Origin: Branchiostoma floridae
Lineage: Eukaryota; Chordata; Leptocardii; Amphioxiformes; Branchiostomatidae
Direction: 5' to 3'
DNA length: 64,000 nt
Assembly: GCF_000003815.2 (NCBI RefSeq)
Contig: NC_049992.1
Location: 12,362,940 to 12,426,939, forward strand
The number at the start of each line of letters is the position of its first letter. Position 1 is the first letter of the stretch. This document shows, in pieces, positions 1-10,432 of the stretch. The notes beneath the pieces were generated by a model, which made no database searches, was not told the origin of the DNA, and was given only the letters and a program-made list of their open reading frames with translations. The translations under genes and the position numbers were made by a program.

Positions 1-896
1 AGTAGGCAAGCTTGTATGGTCAGTACTGCGCATGTTTCTAATTTCATAACCAAATGGCCTATTTGCATTGGTCAGTAATATACAAACATTCACGCTAAAA
101 TGATTTGAATTGGACTGGCAAGAACAACTAATCTCAAGAGTGTCGACTGACTGTTTTTTGAAAATTGACAGACCGGCAAAGCATCTTAATGCCGTCTAAA
201 GGAGAGATATAAGATACAAAAGCATGCTGCCTTCATACATCTCGAAAGCAAAACGAGGTATTAAAGTTGCTTATTGTTGCCTAGACCTCACATATAAATC
301 ACATTTGAACTTTCTTAAATGGATGTTGTCACCACTAAATGGAAAACTATATAGAGTAATGCAAAACACAATGCTTTGATCAAAACATGGACTTGCCTCA
401 TAAAAGACATCAGAATTATTAAGTAGCGAGGCTGTAATTCTATGGAAAATCTATTGATCAAGACAACTTAGAAAAACAGACTTATCTAAAAAATGACTGT
501 GGTACCACAAAATACAGAATTCAAAAGACACTTGCTCATAAGCAATATACTGTACTCTTAGACCAGTAGTTGAGGAATTCGAAACCAAAATCACAGCAAG
601 GTGGAATTTTACAATACACTTCATAAATTAACCCGTAAATTACCAGTGATTATTATGATCAAATAAATAAATAAATAGAAAGCGGTAAACAACAATACGT
701 CCTGTGAATAGCTTAATCAGTAATTGTTCTTTGAATAGAAAAGTTCTTTTTACATGTTGGTGAGAAAAGAGAGTCAACTTAACTTTCAAACAATAAGTAC
801 AAGACTGAGAATGAGTCTTACTCATTCCTGAGAATGATCAAGTTTTGGTCCATGCTCACAAGTATGAGAAAACCTGTAAATGAACACTACTCTTGG
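1..896 (-). other. PRDM2 3' untranslated or downstream DNA
   Basis: AT-rich sequence directly after the PRDM2 stop codon on the minus strand. I see no coding exon and no obvious AATAAA-type signal on the minus strand close to the stop, so the end of the transcript cannot be placed. Confidence 0.4.
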
Positions 897-1910
897 CTAA
901 GACTTCTCCACTTTGACTGTTGTATTCTTCTCCACCTTGACCGCTGCATTCTTGTGGCGCAGCCTCATGTGGTTGTCATAGTTGTGCTGCGCTGCGAACG
1001 AGTGGTGACATATCTTACACTTGTAGGGCCTGTTCATGTGGACGCTGCTGTGGCGTACCAAGTGGCATTTTGCGCGGAATTCCGACCCGCAGTCTCCGCA
1101 GATGAACGGCCCCTGACTGGTCGACGGCTTTGCAGCGTCCCCCTGTCCCGTCTCCACCTTAGCAGCGGACGCTGAAGGCACATTGGTCCTCGCCACTCGG
1201 TTTCCTCTGGCATTGTTGTTGTTGTTGTTACTATTTGCTCCGTTGCTCTTCCCTGCACCGCCTTTAGTAGATGAGTCTTTTCCTCCACTTACTTTCTTTG
1301 CGATCCCTTCAATGGCATCAAAAACCTTCATCTCCTCATTGTAGTCGCCTCCTGGCCCTGGCGTCCCAGCTTCCTGCTCCCCCTGTATCAATGGTTCTCC
1401 ACCATTTCCGAAAGGTGCGCCCTCTGGCTGCTCAGTGGGGCTCTGCAGCTCATCACTCATGGACCTCATGATGTTGAGGATCTGGGAGCCCTCCCCGTTT
1501 CCCTGGGGGTCACCCTCCTCCATGCCATCTTCTCCCTTCATCTGCGAACGCTTCTTCTTCCACCAGAAGTTCCTCTTCTTTCGCCTTCCACCCTTCCAGC
1601 CAATAACTCGCTTCTTCTTGGTAGGAGGAGCATTGCCTTCTTCAGAGGTCTCTCCGTATTCCTCCATCCCTGTGTCTTCCGTTTCTGTTGTCTCCAACAT
1701 GGAGTCTTCTGTGCTCTCTCCATCTACTGGAACCAGCTTCCTGCCCTTACTCCTCTTCTTCTTCAGAGCGGGGACGGCCGTGGCTGCGGTGGCTGCGTCT
1801 GCTCTCCCCTCTGCAGCTGCTGCAAACTTCTTGTCACAGGACTGCTGGTGCTTCCGCAGGCTGGCCAGGTAGGTGAACGACCTCTTGCAGTTGGAGCACA
1901 TGTGCTGCTC
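897..1910 (-). CDS. PRDM2: PRDM2 last coding exon, three C-terminal zinc fingers
   Basis: Acceptor CTGTCTTCTTCAG precedes EQHMCSNCKRSFTYLASLRK, a finger that ends H-x4-C (HQQSC) rather than H-H. Acidic and basic low-complexity sequence follows, including a KKKKR block, the aromatic-basic string NFWWKKKR and an asparagine run encoded by an (AAC)n tract near 1213-1227. The terminal pair of fingers (FICGDCG..RHSSVH and YKCKICH..HMRLRH) is joined by the short linker MNRP, and the protein stops at TAG 899-897 after two VKVEK repeats. A finger pair at the very C-terminus is what PRDM2 has in vertebrates. The 3' untranslated region presumably runs toward position 1. Confidence 0.9.
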   Translation of the reverse strand, partial: EQHMCSNCKRSFTYLASLRKHQQSCDKKFAAAAEGRADAATAATAVPALKKKRSKGRKLVPVDGESTEDSMLETTETEDTGMEEYGETSEEGNAPPTKKKRVIGWKGGRRKKRNFWWKKKRSQMKGEDGMEEGDPQGNGEGSQILNIMRSMSDELQSPTEQPEGAPFGNGGEPLIQGEQEAGTPGPGGDYNEEMKVFDAIEGIAKKVSGGKDSSTKGGAGKSNGANSNNNNNNARGNRVARTNVPSASAAKVETGQGDAAKPSTSQGPFICGDCGSEFRAKCHLVRHSSVHMNRPYKCKICHHSFAAQHNYDNHMRLRHKNAAVKVEKNTTVKVEKS

Positions 1911-2961
1911 CTGAAGAAGACAGACAACAGCAATCAAAGTTAGCTTAAAACCTATTGATTGATTCAGCATCTAAAGAGAGGCCTCTTCCACAAAGTTACC
2001 TCCACCTGTCAGGGGAAATGTAGTCACTTTTTATGTAGGTATGTCTGTATTTATGTGGGTCAGCCATTACCAGCACAATTACCTAGGCTGACCCAGTGTA
2101 CTGAATTGCTTTCATTGTAAAAAAAATACAAATACTACAACATTAGATTCTTGAAATGTATCCAGGTACCACACAATGTCATCATGAATGTATACTTTGG
2201 AGCTGGTCTATTGCACTGAAAACAGTGTAGAAATTCATCTTATAATCAAAGATGGGCAAATGCTAGCATGCTCTGAAGGATTGACCTAATAATACTAAAC
2301 ATTTCTAATGAAGGAGAAGAAACTGTTGGTGTGGTAAATCACCTTGAGCTCTCTGGATTTCTCGTCTTCCTTCNNNNNNNNNNNNNNNNNNNNNNNNNNN
2401 NNNNNNNNNNNNNNNNNNNNNNNNNNNNNNNNNNNNNNNNNNNNNNNNNNNNNNNNNNNNNNNNNNNNNNNNNNNNNNNNNNNNNNNNNNNNNNNNNNNN
2501 NNNNNNNNNNNNNNNNNNNNNNNNNNNNNNNNNNNNNNNNNNNNNNNNNNTACGTAATCTGGAAGTAATCATCAAAATATTAAATACACATAACTGATTA
2601 AATTACACGAATCATTAGAGATAAGCTACCTGATTGCCATGAGTGAACTGTAATGATTTTAGTACAGATGCATGGAAAATTACAAACAATGATGCTTCTG
2701 ATTTTGTTAGAAGTTAGACTACTTTTCATGGTGAACAAGATGGGTATTAGCCAATATCTTACATAAATGCATCTAACAAAAGAATCAACATTGCATTAAA
2801 GGAAGAAAGCAAGTAAAGACAGGTAAAATGACTTCCTTAAAAAAAAATGTAAGCTCCATCTTGCCCTATTTTCTAAACAACTTTTCAACATCACAAGAGC
2901 AGTCCTTGTCACCTAAATTCCTGAAGGTTTGGGATCTTGAGACTTCCATGATCAGTTTTAC
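1911..2961 (-). other. PRDM2 intron with assembly gap
   Basis: Intron between the last two coding exons, phase 0. It holds a 177-base N run at 2374-2550 and otherwise only AT-rich non-coding sequence. An undetected short exon inside the gap cannot be excluded, although the flanking phases already agree without one. Confidence 0.7.
2374..2550. other. Assembly gap (177 N)
   Basis: Unsequenced stretch inside a PRDM2 intron. Confidence 1.
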
Positions 2962-3167
2962 CTGAAACTGCTGAGCCTTCTTCCTCTTTTGGTTCATCTT
3001 GCTGAGGTTCTTGGCCTTCTTCTTGATCTTGTTGGCTGCCATTTCCCCATCAGTAAGCTTCCGGGGTCCCCCCAGCTTCTTGACCAGGCTGTCCTGGGCA
3101 GGTTTCTTTGGGGAACCCTTCTTCACTGGGCTAGGACCAGGAGAGGTCTTCTTACCTTCTGCACAAT
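2962..3167 (-). CDS. PRDM2: PRDM2 penultimate exon, lysine-rich linker
   Basis: The acceptor TCTGTTTGTACAG is at its 5' edge and the donor CAG|GTAAAA is at 2961. The base carried from the previous exon completes an aspartate codon, giving DCAEGKKTSPGPSPVKKGSP and then a strongly basic segment (KIKKKAKNL, NQKRKKAQQFQ). It is 206 bases long, phase 1 in and phase 0 out. No domain is visible; the composition suits a nuclear linker between the finger that ends the previous exon and the terminal fingers. The DC at its start may supply the last zinc ligand of the IKCTKCG finger. Confidence 0.85.
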
Positions 3168-3541
3168 CTGTACAAACAGAATACACACAGAAATAAACAA
3201 CACGTAGCTCCTGGTCCATAAACATTCATTATAATGTACGTGCTTGACAGATTTGATCTATTCGTGACAATCTGTAGCTTTTTTTTTCAGGGCCAAAGGT
3301 TCAATGACAGTCAAGACATAGCAGTCTCATTTTTTAATAGATCAGTCAATTAACCAATCAATTTATCTATCTACATGTACCAACAAATCAGTCAATTGTT
3401 TTTCCTTTAAAGGGCCCACCTAACAATATCATGACATTATTGTTTACAGTCTACACAATATTCTTATTACCAACTTGTACAACACCTCACACAGAAAACC
3501 CTTAACATTTCCCAGTGGACAAAAGTTTGAATTTCACTCAC

Positions 3542-6500
3542 CAATGATGTGCATGTGCAGGTTGGGCATACTCTCGAAGGTGGCTCCACATTTGGTGCAC
3601 TTGATGGCACTGTTGTAGAGGGATGTCTGCAGCTGTGGAGGCCTGTTGAAGGGGTTTTCTGGGTTGATGATGTTCATAGCATATCCTGCAAAGTTCCTCT
3701 TGATATCCTGCGATGTGTCCACCGGCTTGACAGGGGAGATCTTCCCCTTTCCGTCCGTTTGGTCCTTCTTCGGCGACTGGATGAGGGAACCGAATTCGGT
3801 TTGCCGCTTCAGCTCCTCTTTCTTCGGAGTCGACTTGCTGGGGTCGGTGAAGTTCTGCGGCCGCAGGGCACCAGGCTGGAGCACGGTGTAGCTGCAAGGC
3901 ATGTTGGGATGGACGTCCCTCTGGTGGTTCTGCAGGTTGCCGAGGAAACCAAACTCGCGGTTACACAGGGAGCACATGAAGGTCTTGCTGACTCCATNNN
4001 NNNNNNNNNNNNNNNNNNNNNNNNNNNNNNNNNNNNNNNNNNNNNNNNNNNNNNNNNNNNNNNNNNNNNNNNNNNNNNNNNNNNNNNNNNNNNNNNNTTT
4101 GAAGAGCTGGATGCAGAACTCGCACTTGAAGGGCCACTCCTTGGCATGTGCCGCCACATGCTGGTTCATGTCCTTCATGGACTTGAACGGAGTGTGGCAC
4201 ACGTTACACTTGAACAGGTTACCTAGACCGAATGATGGGCTGGCGCTCCGGCCAGACGCTGCATTTGCTGAGTTTGAACCAGAGACGTAGCTGGAGGCCT
4301 TCTCATACTGCGGCACTCGGCTGATGTATGAAGCCACAGAATTTGCATCAGACAAGTCCAGACCAGATGAAGATTGTTGCTGTCTTGCAGGCTTCACTTC
4401 AACTTGTTTCTTACCGCTGAGATCCAAGACACCGTCATCTGTAAAAACCAGCTCTTCTTGAAGCGCCTTCTTCAAAGGTGCAGACAGATCCAATGGCTGG
4501 TCGCTCTCGACCATGTGAGAATAAAGCTCAGGACTAGGTTTCATCCTGTAGGGTTGGGTCTCCCTTGACAAAGACTTGCCCTTTGACCATAATGCACTTG
4601 GCACTTTTGCCCCTTGACTAGTACTAGAGTACTGATGTGGTGATGAAGACTGAAACTGTTGCAAAGTTGGCGTGGACTGACCAAAGGGGCCTTGGGTATT
4701 TGACCCATGGTGGACAGTTCCTACTCGACTAGCTAGGTAGCTGAGCTGCTGTGATCTGATGTTTTGAGAAGGGCTGACCATCCTGTCTGGAAACGAGGCG
4801 GCATACATCTTTTGAAGTGCTGGGGAATGTTTGGCGACTTGTGCAATGGTGGGTGTCCTGGAGGCGCTCTGCTTTGGCTGCTGCTGCTGCGCTGTAGCGA
4901 TATTCCTGGCTTGTGCAGAGGGAGCCATTTTTCTTGGACCAGCACCAGCTGCGCCCCTGGCTAGAAAACTTGCCTTCTGTGCCATAACAACATTGGGTGG
5001 TGCTGGAGCTCTAGCACGCTGCTTTGGGCGATGCATCGGAGACAAATGTTGATCTCCAACAACTACATTTGGTGGTGCACGGCCTCTCTGGTGCATATGA
5101 GCAAGCTGTTGGTCTCTTTGACCCTGCGACTGTTTGGCGGTCAGTGATCGAAGTGGCGGACTGTCTGTTCTCCTGTTGCTGCTGGACTGGTGTGGTGGTA
5201 CCAGGGGACCTGAATGAGCTGGTGGTGGCTCCAACATCCTCCTCCCCTTACCTGACATGTACTGAGGACTGCCATAAGGGGGAGACGTGATCTGCACTGC
5301 AGCAGCGCCTTTTCGTGAGCTACCCGGATGGACCTGTGTGTATGGACTGATGGGAACCATGCCTGACGACTTCATGTGCTGTGGACCACGATTAGGGGTC
5401 CCGGTTGGTGGCCTGACGGCACGCGGTACGTGAATCTTCACTGTGTGTCCAGACCGAATCGGGCTCTTTTTCTTGGATGAACTGCCATCGACAATCCGTT
5501 TGGGGGACAGCTTTCCGATTTCTTTCTGTTCAAGTCTCCCATCTAGGTACTGCGCAGCATCCTCACCCTTGCCAGGGTGAGCTCCAGGGGTGCTGGACCG
5601 ACTTCTTGGAGAATCCCCCTGGCTAACTCTCTTCCTCTTCTTTGGCCTCTCACCTTCCTCCAGGAGCTCTTCTACAAGTATCTTCTTCTTCCGGATGATT
5701 TGGTCCCTCTCATGGGCAAGCTTCCTATGGCGAGTCATANNNNNNNNNNNNNNNNNNNNNNNNNNNNNNNNNNNNNNNNNNNNNNNNNNNNNNNNNNNNN
5801 NNNNNNNNNNNNNNNNNNNNNNNNNNNNNNNNNNNNNNNNNNNNNNNNNNNNNNNNNNNNNNNNNNNNNNNNNNNNNNNNNNNNNNNNNNNNNNNNNNNN
5901 NNNNNNNNNNNNNNNNNNNNNNNNNNNNNNNNNNNNNNNNNNNNNNNNNNNNNNNNNNNNNNNNNNNNNNNNNNNNNNNNTACCACTCTGAGGACTGGAC
6001 CATTGTCCTGACTATCTTTCTCGGACTCCTCTACACTGTCTGCCTCCTCTTTTCCATGCTGAGACACCATGTGCTTCTTCAAGTCTCCTTTCTGTATGAA
6101 GGCGTGGTCGCATTCCGGACACACGTGTGGTCTGTCTCCCGTGTGCAGCCTCTCGTGGCGGCGCATGTTTGTCGAAGTGGTGAACTGCTTCCCGCAGTGC
6201 GAACACTTGTAAGGCTTCTCCCCCGAGTGGGTTCGTATGTGTCTCTCCAGACCCTGCTTGGTGGAGAAATTCCTCCCGCACTGCGTGCAAGGGAAAGGTT
6301 TCGGCACTGTTTGTTTAGCAGACTCGCTGCTTTTCCCTCCCTCTTTTGCATCACCGCTGCCTTCCTCATCAATCACAAGCTTCTCATCATCTGAGGTTTC
6401 CTCTTCCTCCTTCTTCTTTAAGGGTGTTCCCTGTTGTTGTTTCCGTAGCGATGCTATGGGGAGGTCATCTTCGTCTGGAGTCTCCGACTCCTGGTCCACA

Positions 6501-6709
6501 GACGTTTCCTCAGCTGTCTCTTCAGATACCTCAGTACCAGTGTCAGCCTCTTGTGAGTCATCTGTTTTGGCTTCACTCTCGTCGAAAGTTGTTTCTTCAA
6601 CGCTTGTGTCAGCAGTAAGGTCCTCTTGTGAGCTTGAGGACTTGATGGCAGTTGCTGCTGCTTTCCCTTGTTTCCCTTGTTTTCCTTTCCTCTTCTTCCA
6701 CTACTTTTC
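3542..6709 (-). CDS. PRDM2: PRDM2 large central exon: acidic region, zinc fingers, LDLS motifs
   Basis: The 5' edge is taken at acceptor TTTCTCAG (6711-6710). An acidic Ser/Thr/Glu-rich segment leads to three C2H2 fingers, at about 6230-6298, 6146-6214 and 6059-6130: PF-C-QCG..RHIRTH, YKCSHCG..RHERLH and HVCPECD..HMVSQH. An assembly gap (5740-5980) hides most of a fourth finger, whose tail RHRKLAH follows. A long Pro/Ser/Gln-rich linker begins with a basic stretch PKKRKR (candidate nuclear signal) and carries PLDLS, VLDLS and GLDLS near 4482, 4416 and 4350, as in CtBP-recruiting PRDM proteins. Further fingers are FKCNVCH..HVAAH, FKCEFC (cut by the gap at 3998-4097), FMCSLCN..HQRDVH and IKCTKCG at the 3' end. 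The donor is ATTG|GTGAGT. Frames on either side of the larger gap cannot be linked, and the first ~100 bases need a one-base shift to read through. Confidence 0.85.
3998..4097. other. Assembly gap (100 N) inside PRDM2 coding exon
   Basis: Exactly 100 N, a conventional placeholder for a gap of unknown size. It removes the second half of the FKCEFC zinc finger and the sequence before the next finger. The reading frame happens to be open on both sides, but the true length is unknown. Confidence 1.
5740..5980. other. Assembly gap (241 N) inside PRDM2 coding exon
   Basis: Interrupts the large PRDM2 exon between the third finger and a partial finger tail (RHRKLAH). The coding frames on the two sides differ by one relative to the printed N count, so the count is not exact or the exon is split here. 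Confidence 1.
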
Positions 6710-6781
6710 CTGAGAAATGTCATACCAAAAATATCATTAGATGTCCCATGTTTACCATCTATAAAAAAATAGTACACCAAA

Positions 6782-6895
6782 NNNNNNNNNNNNNNNNNNN
6801 NNNNNNNNNNNNNNNNNNNNNNNNNNNNNNNNNNNNNNNNNNNNNNNNNNNNNNNNNNNNNNNNNNNNNNNNNNNNNNNNNNNNNNNNNNNNNNN
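6782..6895. other. Assembly gap (114 N) in PRDM2 intron
   Basis: Lies in the intron just upstream of the large coding exon. A small exon could be hidden in it. Confidence 1.
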
Positions 6896-7132
6896 AACAC
6901 ATCAATTCATAGTTTGGTTAATAACTGTGTAAGAAACAGTCACAGAAATATCTGACTATTTACAAAACTTATCCAGTTGCTTAAGTAATATTTGGGTATC
7001 ATGTCACATAAATATTTAACCTTCATCAATGTACCAAATCTTATAAAATTCTACATTCACAGTTCAGTCTGCTGGTCACAGATTAAGGGACCAATCACTT
7101 AATGTCTTAAAACTTGTCCAAAGACGATTTAC

Positions 7133-7259
7133 CGAATATCTTAGAAGACTTGGATTTCTTCTTTGCTTTTGGTTTTCCAGCATGTTCCATGGCAAGCTCC
7201 TGTTGTGCTGTATCGGATGAGTTGAACCAACACAACAGCTCCTCCCCTGGCTTGATCTC
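7133..7259 (-). CDS. PRDM2: PRDM2 exon 4 of coding sequence, end of PR domain
   Basis: Acceptor TTATCAACAG leads into EIKPGEELLCWFNSSDTAQQ, which is the C-terminal PR-domain motif (PGEELL-W-N). A lysine-rich tail, KPKAKKKSKSSKIF, follows and looks like a nuclear localisation segment. It ends with one base of the next codon at donor G|GTAAAT (7132). The length of 127 bases gives phase 0 in and phase 1 out. That outgoing phase does not match the reading frame used further on in the next exon, as described in the findings. Confidence 0.88.
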
Positions 7260-7317
7260 CTGTTGATAACGAAAAAACATCAGGGCTCATCATGATCAAA
7301 GTACTTTTTTCTGCATA

Positions 7318-7590
7318 CTTGCACTGGTGCAGGTAACAATGAAAATTACCTGCACCACTCTGAATTTAGGAAGGATGGACCATACTGAAATTGTTCAGGA
7401 ACCATTGCTATTTTTTAATACTTTATAGGTTGTAACAGTCAATGCAATCCACATACAACTACATCATAGGGCATTGATATGTATAAAACCCAGTACATGG
7501 ACCAGTACAGGTTAGGTGCAGGTAGACACCAGAAAAACCTGCACAGCCCTAATTTTACCTGCACTAACCTGCATATGCAGGTGGTATTTT
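7318..7590. repeat. Repeat with inverted GTGCAGGT motifs
   Basis: GGTGCAGGTAA at about 7327 pairs with TTACCTGCACC about ten bases further on, forming an 11-bp stem. Further ACCTGCAC and GTGCAGGT copies follow up to 7590. A related GTGCACCT-rich stretch lies at 56750-57065. I infer a dispersed repeat but cannot place its ends. Confidence 0.4.
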
Positions 7591-7854
7591 GAGCGCTGCA
7601 CATACATGTGACTGCATTTATCAAGTTTACACATTGCCTACACAGCAACATGTAATGTTTATATTATATCTGTGGCTATATATATCATGTCAATCAAGGT
7701 TTGTCTACAGCCGTACTACTCTGAACATATGAAAATTTTGGCGTCAGAGCAGACAAAAAAGGAGTAATAATGAATTGCTTTGCCATCCAGATCATTACCT
7801 GCATGAAATGCAGGTATAGTTTTCAGTAGCATGGGAGTCAATGGAAGGGATAAG

Positions 7855-8110
7855 CTATATCTCTAGAACCAATCCTTGGATTGCAATGACTTTTGGTACA
7901 TGAGTTGGTGGTTGGTGCCTGACGCTCAGGTTTGATTTGGGGCCTCCTGGTGTTTGAACATGACACTGCAGCTTGCCTTTTGTGTGTGCATGGGGCGTTT
8001 CTGGCACTGTATCTCCAAACTGAAATGTGCGATTGCGATGATTTTTGGCACATGGGTTGGTGCTGGCTGCCTGATGCTCAGGTTTGATTTTGGGCCTTTA
8101 GAACTCCACA
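7855..8110 (+). repeat. Two tandem copies of a dispersed repeat
   Basis: Two units of about 140 bp share the pattern ATTGC-ATGA-TTTTGG-ACATG followed by GCTCAGGTTTGATTT and GGGCCT. The same pattern (TTTGGTATGTTGG, then GGTCAAGTTTGAT) recurs at 42.0 and 58.3 kb, so this is one member of a dispersed family rather than a local duplication only. Confidence 0.55.
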
Positions 8111-8486
8111 GCCGAACGTACTGGAAGGGCATGCACTGAATGTGGATTTGGCTACAACTTTTGCTCTGCAAGTCAAATGCAGCCATTGTTGTGCAGTTTC
8201 CTGCAGTACCATTTCATCCTGATAGGAGTCTCTGAGGATTAGAATAATTTATGTGAGATTGTTTCATTGAAAGCTTACAATCAAGAGGACTGACTGTTGT
8301 CAAAATTTATCATATGTTTGAAAGGCAAACAAATTTTTGTTGTTTTCTACATAAACTGGCTTTAATCAATGGTTTTAATCAGTGTTCAAGTTCCTTCTAT
8401 CATGAAATGTGCCAGAAGAAAGCATGTGAAGGCACAGACAGCACTTTGTTGGAAATTAAAGGGGTGGGTGGGTTGGCTTGGTTGAG

Positions 8487-8546
8487 TGCCGGATGCTGGC
8501 GTGCCGGATTCTGGCGTGCCGGATTCTGGCGTGCCGGATTCTTAGG
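8487..8546 (+). repeat. 15-bp tandem repeat, four copies
   Basis: The unit TGCCGGATTCTGGCG is repeated about four times, the first and last copies being imperfect. It sits in a PRDM2 intron and is GC-rich compared with its surroundings. Confidence 0.85.
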
Positions 8547-8743
8547 TCGAGGTTGCAGAACTCAAATAGTTTTGAAATATTCTATACATCTCATTGTCTT
8601 ACACAATAGCAGACAATTTATAATATAATATTGAAAACCTGAAAAAATATCTTGACAATGCTTCAAATGATTATTAACAATACACGTTCTTCAGATTTTG
8701 TATCATACACGATTTGTTAATAACTTAAAGTACATGTCTCTAC

Positions 8744-8893
8744 CTTGATGGTTTTGTAGTAGATCCTCTGATGCTGCTGCAGGGCTACAATGTTCTGTTC
8801 CTCAAAGTACCGGGCACTGTTCACATAGCGCATCCAGTTCCCTTTGGTGGGATCAGAGGCATCCACACAGAACCAGCCTTTGCCTGTACGGAT
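8744..8893 (-). CDS. PRDM2: PRDM2 exon 3 of coding sequence, PR domain core
   Basis: Fifty codons in phase 0, between acceptor TTTTCTCCCAG and donor AAG|GTAGAG. It begins IRTGKGWFCVDASDPTKGNW and continues MRYVNSARYFEEQN then YYKTIK. The VDA-D--KGNW-RYVN block is the conserved core of PR domains, corresponding to the region around the substrate and cofactor cleft of SET enzymes. PR domains lack the canonical SET NHSC-type motif, and this one shows the usual RYVNSAR variant at that place. Confidence 0.92.
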
Positions 8894-10133
8894 CTGGGAG
8901 AAAAAGTACTGAATAAGTTAAAATGAATGTGACTGCAGAAACTAACAGAAGCACAAGGTTGTCATTTGTAGAGAGGTGTAAGAGGGGTCAAAGTTTGTTT
9001 ACATACAAAAGCACAGGACTAAGGTTAAGAGCGGTGCAAGTCAAGTCGGGGCGTATCCACCGTGTGCATAACAGTTTGTGCAGGACAGTACTTCGAGAGT
9101 GTAGAACAAGTCAAAATTCATTTGTGTGTAGAAATTGTTTGCACTATGTTACTGTACTGTACATACATGTACACGAGGGACGCTACTACATAACATGCAT
9201 ATTCTAATATTTGTATATAAGGGAATATAATTTTATATGCTCTCCCAAGGACGAGGAATAAAGGAAGAAAGGATTGGATGATTGAATGAATCAATAAATG
9301 AACGAATGACTAGTTTATTTGATCATTTATGATCAGATAAAAAAAGTACATCCCTGCCATAAGTTGAATTGGTGCATACTTTTTTACAGGTAAATACTAA
9401 AATCACTGACATAGGCAGATTCACAATACAGCTTATCATTTATACTAACTAATAACTGTAATTATATCCCTAAAATCCAAAATAAATGCTGTCTTAAAAG
9501 AGATAGGTCTAAGATAAGATCTAGATAAGATGTGATTTCTTAAAATCACACTGAAGCTTTGTGAGTGCCCTTTTATGGAATCTTAAGTACGCGACACCAG
9601 AGGATGATGGCTAAAGGTCAAGGTCAATTCTTGCCCAAAGCTAGGGGAGAATTAAGGACTGCTGGGACTCCAAATTGATAAACAATCACGAAGTGGTACA
9701 CTGCAAAACTTAAATTCATGCTTTCCTCAAGATTTACAAGAAGATGACCCAACTTCTGAAAAAATTGCTGATTACATATTTGAAGGGTTCTCAGGGACTT
9801 ATAGATTATAATTTCTTAACAGTTACTGTTACTACAAAAGCAACACCACTAATTGTACTAGTTGGAATGGCCTTGTGGTTACAGAGTATGCCTTCATTAA
9901 GAAGGTTAGGGGTTCATATCAAAGACCTGAAAAATGGTTGTACCTTCTCTGCTAAGAAGTCAACGATTATGCAAACAGTACTAGTATGAGAGTTGACTAC
10001 ACACTACTACCACAGTACCAGTACATTAGCCTCTACTGTAGAAGCCTGTGTGGCCCAAGGGCTATAGCAATGGAGATGGGTACTGCCACTATACACTAGA
10101 AGGTGTGGGAAGAAATAATGTACCAAAACACAC
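8894..10133 (-). other. PRDM2 intron
   Basis: Non-coding, AT-rich. It contains a short GAATGAATCAATAAATGAACGA-like tail around 9270-9310, typical of a retroposon 3' end, and a tRNA-like stretch near 9868-9935. Confidence 0.6.
9868..9935 (+). repeat. tRNA-like sequence, probable SINE head
   Basis: Contains GGCCTTGTGGTTACAGAGT (A-box-like) and, about 35 bases on, GGGGTTCATATCA (B-box-like). The spacing fits a tRNA-derived RNA polymerase III promoter, but the arms do not pair well, so this is a degenerate SINE head and not a tRNA gene. Confidence 0.35.
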
Positions 10134-10237
10134 CTCCCACATGTAATCAGGATTTGTGACTTGAGACTTCTTCTTCTTCTCCCCTTTGAAAGGTCCATAC
10201 TTGACACTTTTAGGAATACTCCGTTTGCACCACACTC
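10134..10237 (-). CDS. PRDM2: PRDM2 exon 2 of coding sequence, PR domain part 1
   Basis: The exon follows acceptor TTTTGCAG at 10239-10238 and ends with MWE before donor GTGTGT at 10133. It completes the split glycine and reads GVWCKRSIPKSVKYGPFKG, then a lysine run, SQV and ending MWE. The combination of GV-W, the GPF-G-KKK-SQV block and MWE is the signature of the PRDM2 PR domain, which folds like a SET methyltransferase. Length is 104 bases, phase 1 in and phase 0 out. This is the single strongest piece of identity evidence for the gene. Confidence 0.92.
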
Positions 10238-10432
10238 CTGCAAAAGGTAAAAATAAATATAAAATAACGATACACATTCAACTTCTTTCATATGTACACC
10301 AACACTGAGGCTTAAAATATTCCATCAACCAACAAGGATCCTGCCAAAACTACAAAAAGACCATAAAAAGTGTAAAACAGCAAAAACCAAACAACATAAG
10401 TGTAACAATATCAATAATGTGATATTTCTTAC

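Larger units (their letters stand above)
7260..8743 (-). other. PRDM2 intron containing dispersed and tandem repeats
   Basis: Intron of about 1.5 kb within the PR-domain coding region. It contains GTGCAGGT-type inverted motifs (7318-7590), a two-unit dispersed repeat (7855-8110) and a 15-bp tandem repeat (8487-8546). No coding potential is seen. Confidence 0.7.

Noticed and set aside
834-1872. Plus-strand open frames opposite the last PRDM2 exon
   Set aside because: Shadows of the minus-strand coding exon; no domains.
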